From Cordilura impudica (taxonomy: Eukaryota; Arthropoda; Insecta; Diptera; Scathophagidae), in assembly GCA_963682025.1 (NCBI GenBank), contig OY821518.1, positions 129,810,229 to 129,874,228 of the forward strand: a stretch of 64,000 nucleotides of DNA, in the 5' to 3' direction. The notes beneath the pieces were generated by a model. It was not told the origin of the DNA. It ran no database searches and worked only from the letters and a program-made list of their open reading frames with translations. This document shows, in pieces, positions 54,182 to 64,000 of this stretch (its first letter is position 1; the number at the start of each line of letters is the position of its first letter). Position numbers and translations under genes: made by a program.

Positions 54182-56142
54182 CAATGGTTCCCAAATGGTG
54201 GTCCGCGGACCCCAAGGGGTCCATAGAGGGCTTCCAAGGGGTCCGCGAACTGTTCTGCCAAATTAACTTTTAAAACGAAATATAAAAAAAAAGAAATTAA
54301 CAGCACTCTTGAGAAAGATATCCAACCCATTAAATAATTTAAAAAAAATAGTTAATTTGAAAAAATTATGATAAAAAGTGTATTTGTAAAATATAAATAT
54401 GTATTTATTTTTAAGCATATAAGTAATTTAAATAAAATATTACATCTCTTGCAATAAAAAAGAGCTTTTGATAATTGTGTAGTAAAATTGATAAAGTACC
54501 TTTCGATCAACACTGATATCACATATACCATGTTTACCATCACTAGATAAATCAGCTGATTTTGTTTTTATTTTCATTTCATATTTATTGTCGTTAGTCG
54601 TGTGTGTGTTTTTTAACTAGTAATAAAATCCAAAAAATGTAAAAAAAAAAGAAAATATGACGAAAGTTATATGAATTTCGGATTTAAATTTATAAAAGAT
54701 AACGATATTGTAATGCCTTAGTGTGTAATTTGCTTCAAAACCCTTTCCAATGATGCTATGAAACCAGCAAAATTAGAGAGGCATCTAATCACCCACAATT
54801 TAAAGATAAAAATGCAGATTTTTTTGCTTCTAAAATCAGATCACTGAATAAAGTAAGACTGGATTCCACAGGTGATTTAAATATTGAACAGGAAAGGGCT
54901 ATGGAAGCTTCCTATAAAATAGTAATGTTAATTGCTAAAAACAAAAAGTTACACACAATTGGAGAAGACTTGATCAAATCTTGTATTGCCGCAGTTTGTA
55001 ACGTAATGCTTGATACAGCCAATAAAGATAAGCTGATGAAAGTAGCTCTGTCAAATAACACTGTCAAAAGAAAAATTAATGATATGGCACAAAATATTAT
55101 GGAGCAGTTATTAGAAAAATTAAGAATTCACCATCCATTGCTCTTCAATGTGATGAAACCACAGACGTTTCTTATTCAAACCAACTTTTATTTTATATTT
55201 TATTGCAGATTTATTGCAGAAAATGAATTTTGTGAAGAGCTTTTATTTATGAATGCGTTGCCTACAATATCACAAGGAACTGATATTTTTCAAACCCTTT
55301 CTGATTTTTTAATGGAAAGCAATATTCATTGGAAAAAGGTAGTGGAAACATGCACTGATAGTGCACCGTCAATGATGGGTTCTCGATCTGGGTTTTTAAA
55401 ATTAGCAAAAGATATGATTGTGTCACACTGCATAATTCATCGACAATCAGTTGCTGCTAAAACCCTTCCAGATGAACTGAAAAGTGCTCTGCAGCCTGCA
55501 ATAGATGTCGTTAATTTTGTTAAGATCAGTGCATTGAGAACTAGAATTTTTGGAGTGCTATGCGAAGATCTCAATGCAGAGCAAACAAAATTTTTTTTCC
55601 TCACAGAGGTGCGTTGGCTTTCAAAAGGAAATATGCTGAAAAGGTTAAAATTTTTTAATTAAAGGAGGCAACACATTTTTGGATTTTGTATAAAACTTTT
55701 TTTGTATCTAAAATTTTACGGATTTTATTAAGTTTTTTCCTTCTCCTGTCAAGTAACAAAAAATCGAGTTAGGGCCTTTTTATATTAAGCCATCGATATT
55801 TTTTAATTTTTATTTAGTATTCCTGAAAGGGGATAAATCCATTTATTTTGAAATGTTTTGTTCCTTTTTGAATAAGTGCCTTTTTGAACTTTAAAATTTT
55901 ATGTTATTTTTATTTATTTTTGAATTATAAATGTTTTTCTTATTTATTTCTTTTTTTTTTTCTTTTTTTACAAAACCATTTTTGAACTTTTTTTATTTAG
56001 TTTTTAACGTTTTTTTAATAATAAACATATTTTTTTTTCTCATTATTTTCACATATTTTTTAAAATAAAAATATTTGGGGGGTCCTCGAGCTTGTAAAAA
56101 TGTCTCAAGGGGTCCGTGAAGCAAATTTCGGTGGAACATAAT
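54182..56142 (+). mobile_element. hAT transposon B (BED-finger type), C-terminal deletion
   Basis: The left end CAATGGTTCCCAAATGGTGG and subterminal GGTCCGCGGACCCCAAGGGG are typical of hAT elements. The right end has CAAGGGGTCCGTGAAGCAAA and TTCGGTGGAACATA. The element carries the N-terminal two thirds of a transposase gene and then AT-rich filler. No 8-bp duplication could be confirmed. Confidence 0.65.
54690..55662 (+). pseudogene. hAT transposase, BED-finger family, lacking the C-terminus
   Basis: A BED-type zinc finger CVICFKTLSNDAMKPAKLER followed by HLITHN lies at about 54720-54800, preceded by a stop. After frame changes, an open frame from 54901 reads MEASYKIVMLIAKNKKLHTI, GEDLIKSCIAAVCNVML, ETCTDSAPSMMGSRSGFLKL (acidic position), SHCIIHRQSVAAKTLPDELK (C-x-x-H) and FFLTEVRWLSKGNMLKRL (RW), and stops at 55662. 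The dimerisation region usual for the family is deleted. About 15 residues (IQTNFYFIFYC) sit where the DVS-like catalytic block should continue, suggesting a local rearrangement. Confidence 0.75.
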
Positions 56143-56361
56143 TTTGATCGTATATTATAACTAATATATATCTCCATTGATATAAAACTTCGTTTTACTA
56201 ACCCATTATTGAAACTTATGTGACATAATATTAACTCTGTTTGGACATCTCTGTTTAACAGTCTTGTTATTTAGTTTTAAGTGTTATCTTTTTATTTTTT
56301 GTTTTTAACAGATCTTACTGTGTTCGTCTTTCTAAATGGCGGGAGCAAACATTGTTTACTT

Positions 56362-56989
56362 AAGGTGACATCACACGATGTGTTTTTACATATGTATTGT
56401 CACTTTTTTTTTTTATCCATATGTAATTCCGTATGTCTGTCAAAGTTATCGTTTTACATACGATTCATAATTTTTGCTATCACAAGTGCATATGTATTTC
56501 CGTATGACATAACCTTTAATGTATACAACGGCTGATTTAATTTGTGAATTTACAAAAATTTATTGTTAAAAATAAAAATATATATTTTTATATAGTTTTT
56601 AATTGTTAATTAATATTTTTAGTTAGTTAATTTGTTCTTTATTTTAGTTTCAATTTTGTATTACAATTTTTCTTTAAGGAATATGACTAACATTAGAACA
56701 TACAACTATGACTATTTGTCGTCAGTTGTGTTAATTAATATTAAACAATTTATTTTTCTTTCAATATAAATCTTTATAATTTACTTTTTCGCCACAAGCA
56801 GTGTTGTATTTTCATATGTTTGTCCTGCCAAAATAGAACCTGTTATAATTGAAAAATGTACATGTGACTTCCTCATGTATTGTACATAAGGAATGTTTCA
56901 TATGTATCACACGATGTGTATAACTGTGTGTATAAATGTGGTAAAATTTGATAGTACATATGTAAAAAACACTCGTGTGATAGTACCTT
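56362..56989. mobile_element. MITE with about 42-bp inverted ends
   Basis: The left end AAGGTGACATCACACGATGT continues GTTTTTACATATGTATTGTC. The right end, as complement, is AAGGTACTATCACACGAGTG then TTTTTTACATATGTACTATC. The core is AT-rich and non-coding, with further CATATGTA and CACACGATGTGT copies inside both ends. Superfamily unknown. Confidence 0.65.
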
Positions 56990-57532
56990 TATGTCAGAGA
57001 AACTCGCTATGAATACAACACTCATTATTTTAAGCAAGCTGCCTACACTTTTAATGTGTATTAGAATAAGACAAAAATATTTTTAAGATGGTTTTATTGT
57101 TATACTGTCAATTGGTATCTCACACTAGCATAAAAATATAATAATACTCAATAAAAGATTTTATTCACTACTTCTCAAACAATTAATCTATGCTTGTATC
57201 CTGTTTCCCAACAAAATCCCCTCAATCCAAAAATTTAGCTTTTTTTAGATTTTAAACTGTTTGTGAGTCATTATTTGGATTTGATGAAAATTAGTTTATT
57301 ATAAAAATGACTGTTATATTCTATAGAAATTGTGTTATTTTATATTCTTTATTATTTTCTTTATAGAAAATCCATTTCAAAACAATTTTTGAAGCATGTG
57401 GTCGTCTTGTCTACAAATCAATCATTCAACCTTTTTTTTTTTTGTTTATTTACACGATCAGCGAGTGTGTTACAAAATATTTCGCACTAACACAACTCGA
57501 TACCATTTATCCGGGATAAAATATATTCTTAA
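56990..57532. other. Intergenic, nothing recognised
   Basis: AT-rich spacer up to the piggyBac target TTAA at 57529-57532. Confidence 0.35.
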
Positions 57533-60018
57533 CCCATTTAGAGCCAAATATAAACTAGAAGAAAAATTTTGAAAATAACTTTATTTCAGTAACTATTAGA
57601 AGCTAATAAAACATTTTACAGTAAAAAATACAAAAAAAATAAATCTTCGTTCTGGAAAAAAATGACTGTCCTCAAATGGGGCCAATGGGCTTATGTGTGA
57701 AAGTTTTCAAAACATCCTTTTTCGATGCAGAGTGTTTTAATGCATTTTTTACATTGCCAACGGGCTTTACTGTGGCATACGGCGCATCGTAGTTGGCTTG
57801 TCAGCTTTTGAGGGAAGTGCCCAACATTATCTAGATTCATACCTGACACCCCTGATGAAGGCTTGCGCCGCCTACCATCAGCTTTTAACTTCGGTGAAAC
57901 TGGAGCTGGTCCATATTATCTCCGGCAGTCAACAGATGAAGACGCCAAGCATTAGCCGCAGACAAATCTAGCATATATGTAAATATAACCCACCACCATT
58001 TTTTGCCTCGTACAGCTGATCTGTATACTGCAACTGATTGGTCAGCTTGATCGACACCTCCCATGCCTCTGTTGTAGTTCTGGAAGACAAAAGGGATGTT
58101 CACGTCTACCTTTCGTTTTTCTGAAGTGCTCCATCTTTTCACCTTGCCCAATGGATAAACAAAATCGTAATTTGTACCCATGGTGCATACGCTATTGTCA
58201 AGCCATTGCACGAACAAAATTTGATTGGCTGTATCAAATCGGTAGTCAAATTCTTCACGATCTTTCTTTTTCATATTCTTGATAGACTCAAGTGGGCATT
58301 TCTTCGTTCTGTTTTCCCTCACGGTACCGGTAGCACGATAACCAGCTTCACGTAAATCTCGCAGCAATGCATGATTGGTGAAAAAATTGTCGAAATATAT
58401 GATATGCTGATGTGGTGCAACATTTCATTTATTCAACAAGTTCTTGACCACTTTCGATCCTAACGGCTCATTACTTGTTTCTCCTGCTGATTTCCCACAA
58501 TATACGTCGAAAGCATAACAATAACCATCTGCACTTGCAATCATCCAATTTTTGTATCCAAACCATACAGGCTTGCCTCTTATGAATTGCTTTGCTGAAT
58601 GACGTCCAAAATATTTTATCATTGATTCGTCTATTGAGAGATTTTCGTGAAATACGCCCCACCGCTGGAACTTTTTTGATTAGCAAATCAACAAGAGGTC
58701 GTATTTTAAACATCTTATCGAGGGATCCGGAAGCAGCCTCATTGTCGCAGATATGCAAAATTTTTTTTATTTCCATAAATCTGTTTCTAGACATTGCTTT
58801 TGAAATAATTGCAATACTGCAGTCTTCATCTAGACTCCAGTATAATCGCTCTCGTGGAAGTGAATGATATCCACTCAAGAGTAGAATACCAATAAATATT
58901 TTGAGCTCATTCACACTGATTTGGAAGTTATGATTATTGTGTTGTGAAGCATACAACTTTGTGTTCAGGATGATCATGTCAAAAACTTCTTTATCAAAAA
59001 GTTTCTCAAAAATGTTGACTGGTGTTTGACCTGTGAGCTCATTTTCAATATTTTCTTTTCGCTTTTGTACGTTGTTTTCCCCTGAGGACTTGTTTGTGTA
59101 GGAACCGTCACATTTACGCCAACGTTGTTCCTTCGTGTCCAATTTGCAGTATCTTTGTAAGGGTTCATCATCACTGCTATCCCATTCCTTGTTGTTTCTA
59201 TACTCAATCACTTCAACTCTCCCTGGGATGTCACGCGGAAAACCGGTTTCCTGGATGTTATCTTCATCACCTTCTTCTTCATCCGTGAGAATACTCGGTT
59301 CGGGAGGAATCGTCACTAAGTCATAACTAGCATCATAATCACCATCTTCGTTAAAAATGCTGTCAATAGCTTCCTCAAGGCCTCGATAATTATTTAAGAA
59401 GTTAAACGATCTCGCCATTGTTAAGAAGTCAGTAATATTACCAATATGTATGAAAACCTTATGACAACTAATTATTTTTCAACTTGGAAAACTACCTTGT
59501 TATACATTCAAATCAAAGGGGATTCCCCTAACTGAAGATAAATTGCTATAATACATATGAAATATATATAGTTGCTGTTATTTACTTATAGGTGTTGCAA
59601 TATATATAGAAGCTGTGTGCCTGAAACACACTTGCAAAAAGTAAAGAAAAAATATTAGCTATCTGCCCATTGGACCCATTCGGGGACACCATACTAAAAT
59701 ATGTCCCCTTTCGGTCAAACATTGTCATATACTTTCTATTTCAGGATAATTTGAAAAAAAAAAATACTGTATGTGAAAAAAATACTGTATACCCACGGAA
59801 ATATAAAAAATAATTACGTAGCTTTGGTCCATAACCTAGGTCACCAAAGAAATAAATTCAACCAACAATTTTAATCACTTTAAGCATTGAATCATAAAAG
59901 CTAATATTTTATTTTGAAGTCACACTCTTTGCCAATGCAAATTCGTTTATAAACAGAATACATCGTGCACAAACTAAATTATATGGGCATATGAAGAACC
60001 ACGCCGGGTCCAAATGGT
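57533..60018 (-). mobile_element. piggyBac-like transposon
   Basis: TTAA duplications lie at 57529-57532 and 60019-60022. Tips are CCCATTTAGAGCC at the left and, as complement, ACCATTTGGACCC at the right. One transposase gene lies on the minus strand. The element is 2486 bp, a normal size for the superfamily. Confidence 0.82.
57692..59418 (-). pseudogene. piggyBac transposase, three lesions
   Basis: From ATG at 59418: MARSFNFLNNYRGLEEA, an acidic N-terminus (LTDEEEGDEDN), then NELKIFIGILLLSGYHSLPR and MSRNRFMEIKKILHICDN. A frameshift near 58670 is followed by ENLSIDESMIKYFGRHS (first aspartate) and GKPVWFGYKNWMIASADGYC. A TGA near 58427 precedes HIIYFDNFFTNHALLRDLRE (second aspartate). NYNRGMGGVDQADQSVAVYR (third aspartate) and WWWVIFTYMLDLSAANAW follow. 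After another frameshift near 57905 comes the cysteine-rich C-terminus RCAVCHSKARWQCKKC then CFENFH. All three DDD blocks survive, but the protein cannot be made as read. Confidence 0.85.
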
Positions 60019-60022
60019 TTAA

Positions 60023-60652
60023 TTGATTGATATTAAAACTAAACAATTGTATATCTATGCGAAATTCATTTGGAGTTGGAAAATTCCCATCCCTTTGTCA
60101 TGAATTCTAATCTTTTTTCTTAGGTTTATACTCGCATGTACACACCGCACTTCATATTTAATATGATATTCTCACAAAGCTCAAACTTTTAATAAATTTT
60201 AATTAATGCAACCAGATTTTCATCTACATCAAAAGCAGATAATTTAAAAAGAATTAGCCACCATAGCAACTGTTATTGTCGTTTATTAAGTGTTACATCC
60301 AATTGTCACATTGCGAATAATATTTTAGAATATGCCACATTGATTTTTAGGTGTTCAACTTGAATTCTACGAGTACTTATAATTTTACAGACAACATGTC
60401 ATAATGTTGTTATCTGTCAACCAGACTATTCTTACAAATATGGTTTGTTGTGAATTTAATTTTTTTTTCAAGCTATTTCTAGCATAACCATAATTCTCGT
60501 ATTTTACAAATATCTGCTACTCAAGTCAAGTGAATGCAACTTATACGAGTTTTTTTATTATTTGGATTACAAAAAATAATCTATTGTTACTCCATTGTGA
60601 ATAAGTGATTCACATATTTGAGTGTTGCAGAAGCGATTCTTAATTTGTTAAA
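60023..60652. other. Intergenic, nothing recognised
   Basis: AT-rich spacer between the piggyBac and the third mariner. Confidence 0.35.
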
Positions 60653-60654
60653 TA

Positions 60655-61917
60655 AAGGGTTTCTCAACAGGGACGCTACAAAAGTAGAGAGACAAGGACA
60701 GCAAACGACGCCATATTTCTTGACGCTCTTTTGATATTTCTCTTCAGTAAGGTTTGCCATTTCATGATGGAAAGATATACGAGCCAACAACGAGTCGTAA
60801 TTATTAAAATTTACTACCGAAATTCGGAATCAGTGGCCTCAACGTTAAGAGCGCTACGTCCAATTTATGGTCGTCATAATCGTCCTAGCAGATCAACAAT
60901 TGAGCGTCTAGTGGAAAAATTTGAATCCACAGGCACAGTACAAAATGTTCCCGTGCCAGTGAGACAAAGAAGTGCCCGTAGTGTCGAGAATATTGCTGCC
61001 GCTGAGACTTCAGTTGAAGAAAGCCCAAATGTGTCTCTCACACGTCGTTCTCAAGCGTTGGGCATCTCTGTGACGTCGTTGTGGCGAATTTTGCGAAAAG
61101 ATCTACTTCCTTACAAGATCAAATTGACGCAAGAACTGAAGCCGCTTGACCATCAGAAGCGTCGTATGTTCGTGAATTGGGCTGAAAAATCATCTTCAGT
61201 GATGAGGCTCATTTCTGGCTGAATGGCTTCGTCAATAAACAAAATATGCGTTATTGGTCAGACAGCAATCCACACGTACTCCATGAGTCATCATTGCATC
61301 CCGAAAAAATTACGGTTTGGTGCGGTTTATGGGCCGGCGGCGTCATTTGGCCGTACTTCTTCCGTGATGATCAAGACCGGCACGTTACTGTGAATGGGAA
61401 TCGCTACCGTTCAATGACAACCGAATATTTTTGACCCCAATTGGATGATATGGACTTGGAGGACACGTGGTTCCAACAGGACGGCGCCACAAGCTACACA
61501 GCGAATGTAACAATCAATTTATTGGAAACCAAGTTTGGAGAACGTGTTATCTCACGAAATGGTCCAGTCGATTGGCCGCCTCGGTCGTGCGATTTGACGC
61601 CGTTCGATTATTTCCTGTGAGGCTACGTCAAGTCTATGGTCTATGCCAACAAGCCAGCGACGATTGATGAACTTCGTACGAATATCGAACGTGAAATTGC
61701 AGCAGTATCGGCCGATTTATGCTTGAAAACCGTCGAAAATTGGGTTCATCGCCTGGACTTCTGCAAGCGTGCCCGTGGTGGCCATGCAAAAGAGATCGAT
61801 TTCCATACATAATGGCATCGAACGTACTTTCACAGGAATAAAGAATTTCATTGATATCCAAAACCGTTTTTGTTTTATTTAAAAAAACTTTTGTAGCGCT
61901 CTTATTGAAAAACCCTT
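60655..61917 (+). mobile_element. mariner transposon, DD41D, second lineage
   Basis: Ends are AAGGGTTTCTCAACAGGGAC at 60655 and, as complement, AAGGGTTTTTCAATAAGAGC ending at 61917. Both are followed by GCTACAAAAG and flanked by TA (60653-60654, 61918-61919). It is 1263 bp. Beyond AAGGGT the terminal repeats differ from the other two mariners here, so it is a separate lineage. Confidence 0.87.
60767..61812 (+). pseudogene. mariner transposase (DD41D), multiple lesions
   Basis: The protein begins MERYTSQQRVVIIKIYYRN. It contains RPIYGRHNRPSRSTIERLVE, SLTRRSQALGISVTSLWRIL, IIFSDEAHFWLNGFVNKQN (first aspartate), WFQQDGATSYT (second) and CDLTPFDYFL (third), with 41 residues between the last two. 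It ends FCKRARGGHAKEIDFHT. Lesions are a small loss before LPYKIKL near 61107, a deletion with frameshift near 61187 that removes the residues before IIFSDE, a stop near 61432, and TGG to TGA at 61618-61620. Confidence 0.85.
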
Positions 61918-62049
61918 TATAATACACTTCACAAAATTGTTCCGGTTTGAGGTTAGCAGCACAAAGACCTTGAGAATTTGCCCCATTTTGTTCTAATAAA
62001 AAACTCTCAGATTGTTATGACTATTTGATATCATCAGATTTTATTAAGA

Positions 62050-64000
62050 AATTTGTAAAATTTTTAGTAGTTTTCTATGGAAACATTCTAAGACATAAAG
62101 AAAAATGTTCAGATCTGAAGACTTTGTCGAATAGAAAAATTCTGAGAGTACCTATATTTTAAGGACTTTAACCAAAAGAAAAATTCTACGATTCTGTAAA
62201 CTTTATCCAACGGAAAAATTCTAAGATTGAAAAATCCAGTAGAAAAATTCTCCACTTTTTTCAAAAGACAAAAAATGATCAGATTTTAACAATTTTTTTC
62301 AATAGAAAACTTGTCAGAAGCTGAGAACTTTCTGCAATAGAATCTTAGAATCTGAGCCCTTTTTCCAACAGAAAAATTTTAAAGACCTTTTTCCTATAGA
62401 AAAATACTCAGATTCGGAGAACTTTAAGAAAAAAAAAATAATCGCATATTCGGAGGCCTTTATCCAATAAAACAATTATCAGTTTTTTAAGACTTTTTCC
62501 AATAAAAAAATGTTATATTCTAATAACTTTTTCCGATAGAAAAATTCGTTCAGCTTTGAAAAATTTTTACTTTTTTCTTCTTTTAGATTCTAAACATATT
62601 TTCCAAGAAAAATATCAGACTCGAAACACTTTTTATTACAAAATAATGCTTAGTTTTTTTAATACTTTTCCTTATAGAAAATTCCCAGATACTGAGTACT
62701 TTTTCCAATAGAAAAAAATCTCAGAATCTGAAGACTTCTTCTAATATAAAAATGATTACAAAGACTTTATGAATAAAAAATTCTCAGATTCTGAGGATTT
62801 TTCAATAGAAAAATTCATAGATTCTGAAGATTTTTCTAATAGAAAAACTCTCCGCTTCTGAACACTTTCCAATAGAAAAATTCTTACATTATGAAGAATT
62901 TCGAATAGAAAAATTCTTAGATTCTGACGCCTTTTACCAACAGAAAAATTCTCAGACTAAAGACTAAGTTTTTTAATCCTTTTTCTTACAGAAAAATTTT
63001 CAGATTCTGAGGAGTTTTTCCAATAGAAACATTTACAAATTCTGAAGAATTTTTTCATTAGGAAAATTCTGAGATTTTAAAGACTTTTTCCTGTACAAAA
63101 ATACCTATATTTTGAGGTCTTTTTCCAATTGAAAAATTCTAAGTTTCTGAGAATTTTATGCAAAAGGTAGAAAAATCCAGTAGAAAAATTTATAGACTTT
63201 TTTGAAAGACAAAAATTATCAGATTCTAAGAACTTTTCTCAGGTTTTAATATTTCCTATAGAAATATTATCAGTTTTTTAAGACTTTTTCCTATAGAACT
63301 TTTTCCGATAAAAAAATCTCAGCTTTCAAAAACTTTTTCCAATAAATGATCAGTTTTCAAAAACTTTTCCCTTTTCCCTATTTATAGATTCTTAACACTT
63401 TTTCAAGAAAAATCTCTGACCCTAAATACTTTTTCCTATAGAAAACTGTTTAGGTTTTTTAAACTTTCCTTAAGAAAAATACCCAGATTCTGAGGACTTT
63501 TTTCCTTAGAAAAATTCTGAGAATCTGAGGACTTCTTCATATAGACAAAAAGATTCCAAAGACTTTTTCAATAGAAAATTTTCAGATTCTGAAAAAAAAT
63601 TCTTGGACTCAAAATACGTTTTCCTATAGAAAAATTCTAAGCTTTTAAGACTTTCCTACCGAAGAATTCTTTAACTGTAAAGATTTTTTTTACAAGACAA
63701 CTGAAAAATTCCCAAACTTTATGATCGTTTTTCTATATTTATATTCCAAGATTCTAAAGACTTTATCTGTGGTTTTTATAGCTTTTTGCTGTAGAGTAAT
63801 TCCTAAAGTTTTTCTTATTTTTTTCTCTTCTCAGAGACAGTTTTAGGTTCAGAAGAATTTTTCCGATAGAAAAATTCTGAGATTTTAAAGACTTTTTGCT
63901 ATTGAAAAATACTCATATTCTGGGGACATTTTCCAATAGAAAAATTCTGAGAACTTAATCCAACAGGAAAATACTAAGGTAGAAAAATCCAATAGAAAAA
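62050..64000. repeat. Minisatellite, unit about 35 bp, continuing past the window
   Basis: The unit consensus is close to TTTTTCCAATAGAAAAATTC followed by TCAGATTCTGAAGAC. Successive units near 62800-62930 are 32-34 bp. More than 50 diverged copies fill the last 1.95 kb and reach the window edge. No coding sequence was recognised. Confidence 0.85.

Noticed and set aside
1..64000. CRISPR arrays, operons, tRNA or rRNA genes
   Set aside because: The repeats found are eukaryotic transposons and minisatellites; no spacer-repeat array, cloverleaf or rRNA block was recognised by eye.

Overview
The window looks like a piece of a large, AT-rich, transposon-rich fly genome, most likely a cyclorrhaphan (probably calyptrate) dipteran. 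The reasons are one conserved insect gene with ordinary GT-AG introns, plus element families typical of flies: rosa-type (DD41D) mariners, Tc1, hAT, piggyBac, Jockey-like retroposons and many DINE-1/Helentron-like non-autonomous elements. The species cannot be fixed from the sequence alone. No rRNA, tRNA, CRISPR array or bacterial feature was recognised.

The only clear host gene is the large subunit of microsomal triglyceride transfer protein (Mtp), on the + strand. Seven exons (2393-2905, 2969-3261, 3536-4472, 29592-29743, 29798-30165, 30237-30404, 30478-30622) join in one frame to about 857 residues ending in a stop. The first exon, with the start and signal peptide, is not visible. The third and fourth exons are separated by a 25.1 kb intron (4473-29591) built almost entirely of nested mobile elements.

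The intron holds, in order: a MITE, a mariner (5896-7134), a Jockey-like element on the minus strand (about 7140-12110) split by a 2.5 kb minisatellite-bearing Helentron-like element (8419-10952), diverged tandem repeats, a deleted Tc1, a Harbinger-like relic, a fold-back repeat (17165-17885), a 156-bp tandem array (17890-19235), more Helentron-like copies, and a Transib transposon (24304-28914). The Transib encodes a RAG1-like transposase. Its termini begin with the heptamer CACAGTG, have a nonamer-like block 21 bp further in, and are flanked by CGACG/CGCCG. It is the most interesting object here.

Downstream of Mtp (30623-64000) no host gene was recognised. The stretch contains a second Jockey-like element (about 31020-36713, minus) split by a Helentron-like element that itself carries two smaller ones; an unclassified DNA transposon with about 140-bp terminal inverted repeats and an intron (37267-40860); Tc1 elements; a CR1/Jockey-type reverse transcriptase; two BED-finger hAT elements; a second rosa mariner; MITEs; a piggyBac with TTAA flanks; a third DD41D mariner; and a 35-bp minisatellite running off the right edge. 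Every transposase or reverse transcriptase examined carries at least one frameshift, stop or deletion, so none looks autonomous as read.
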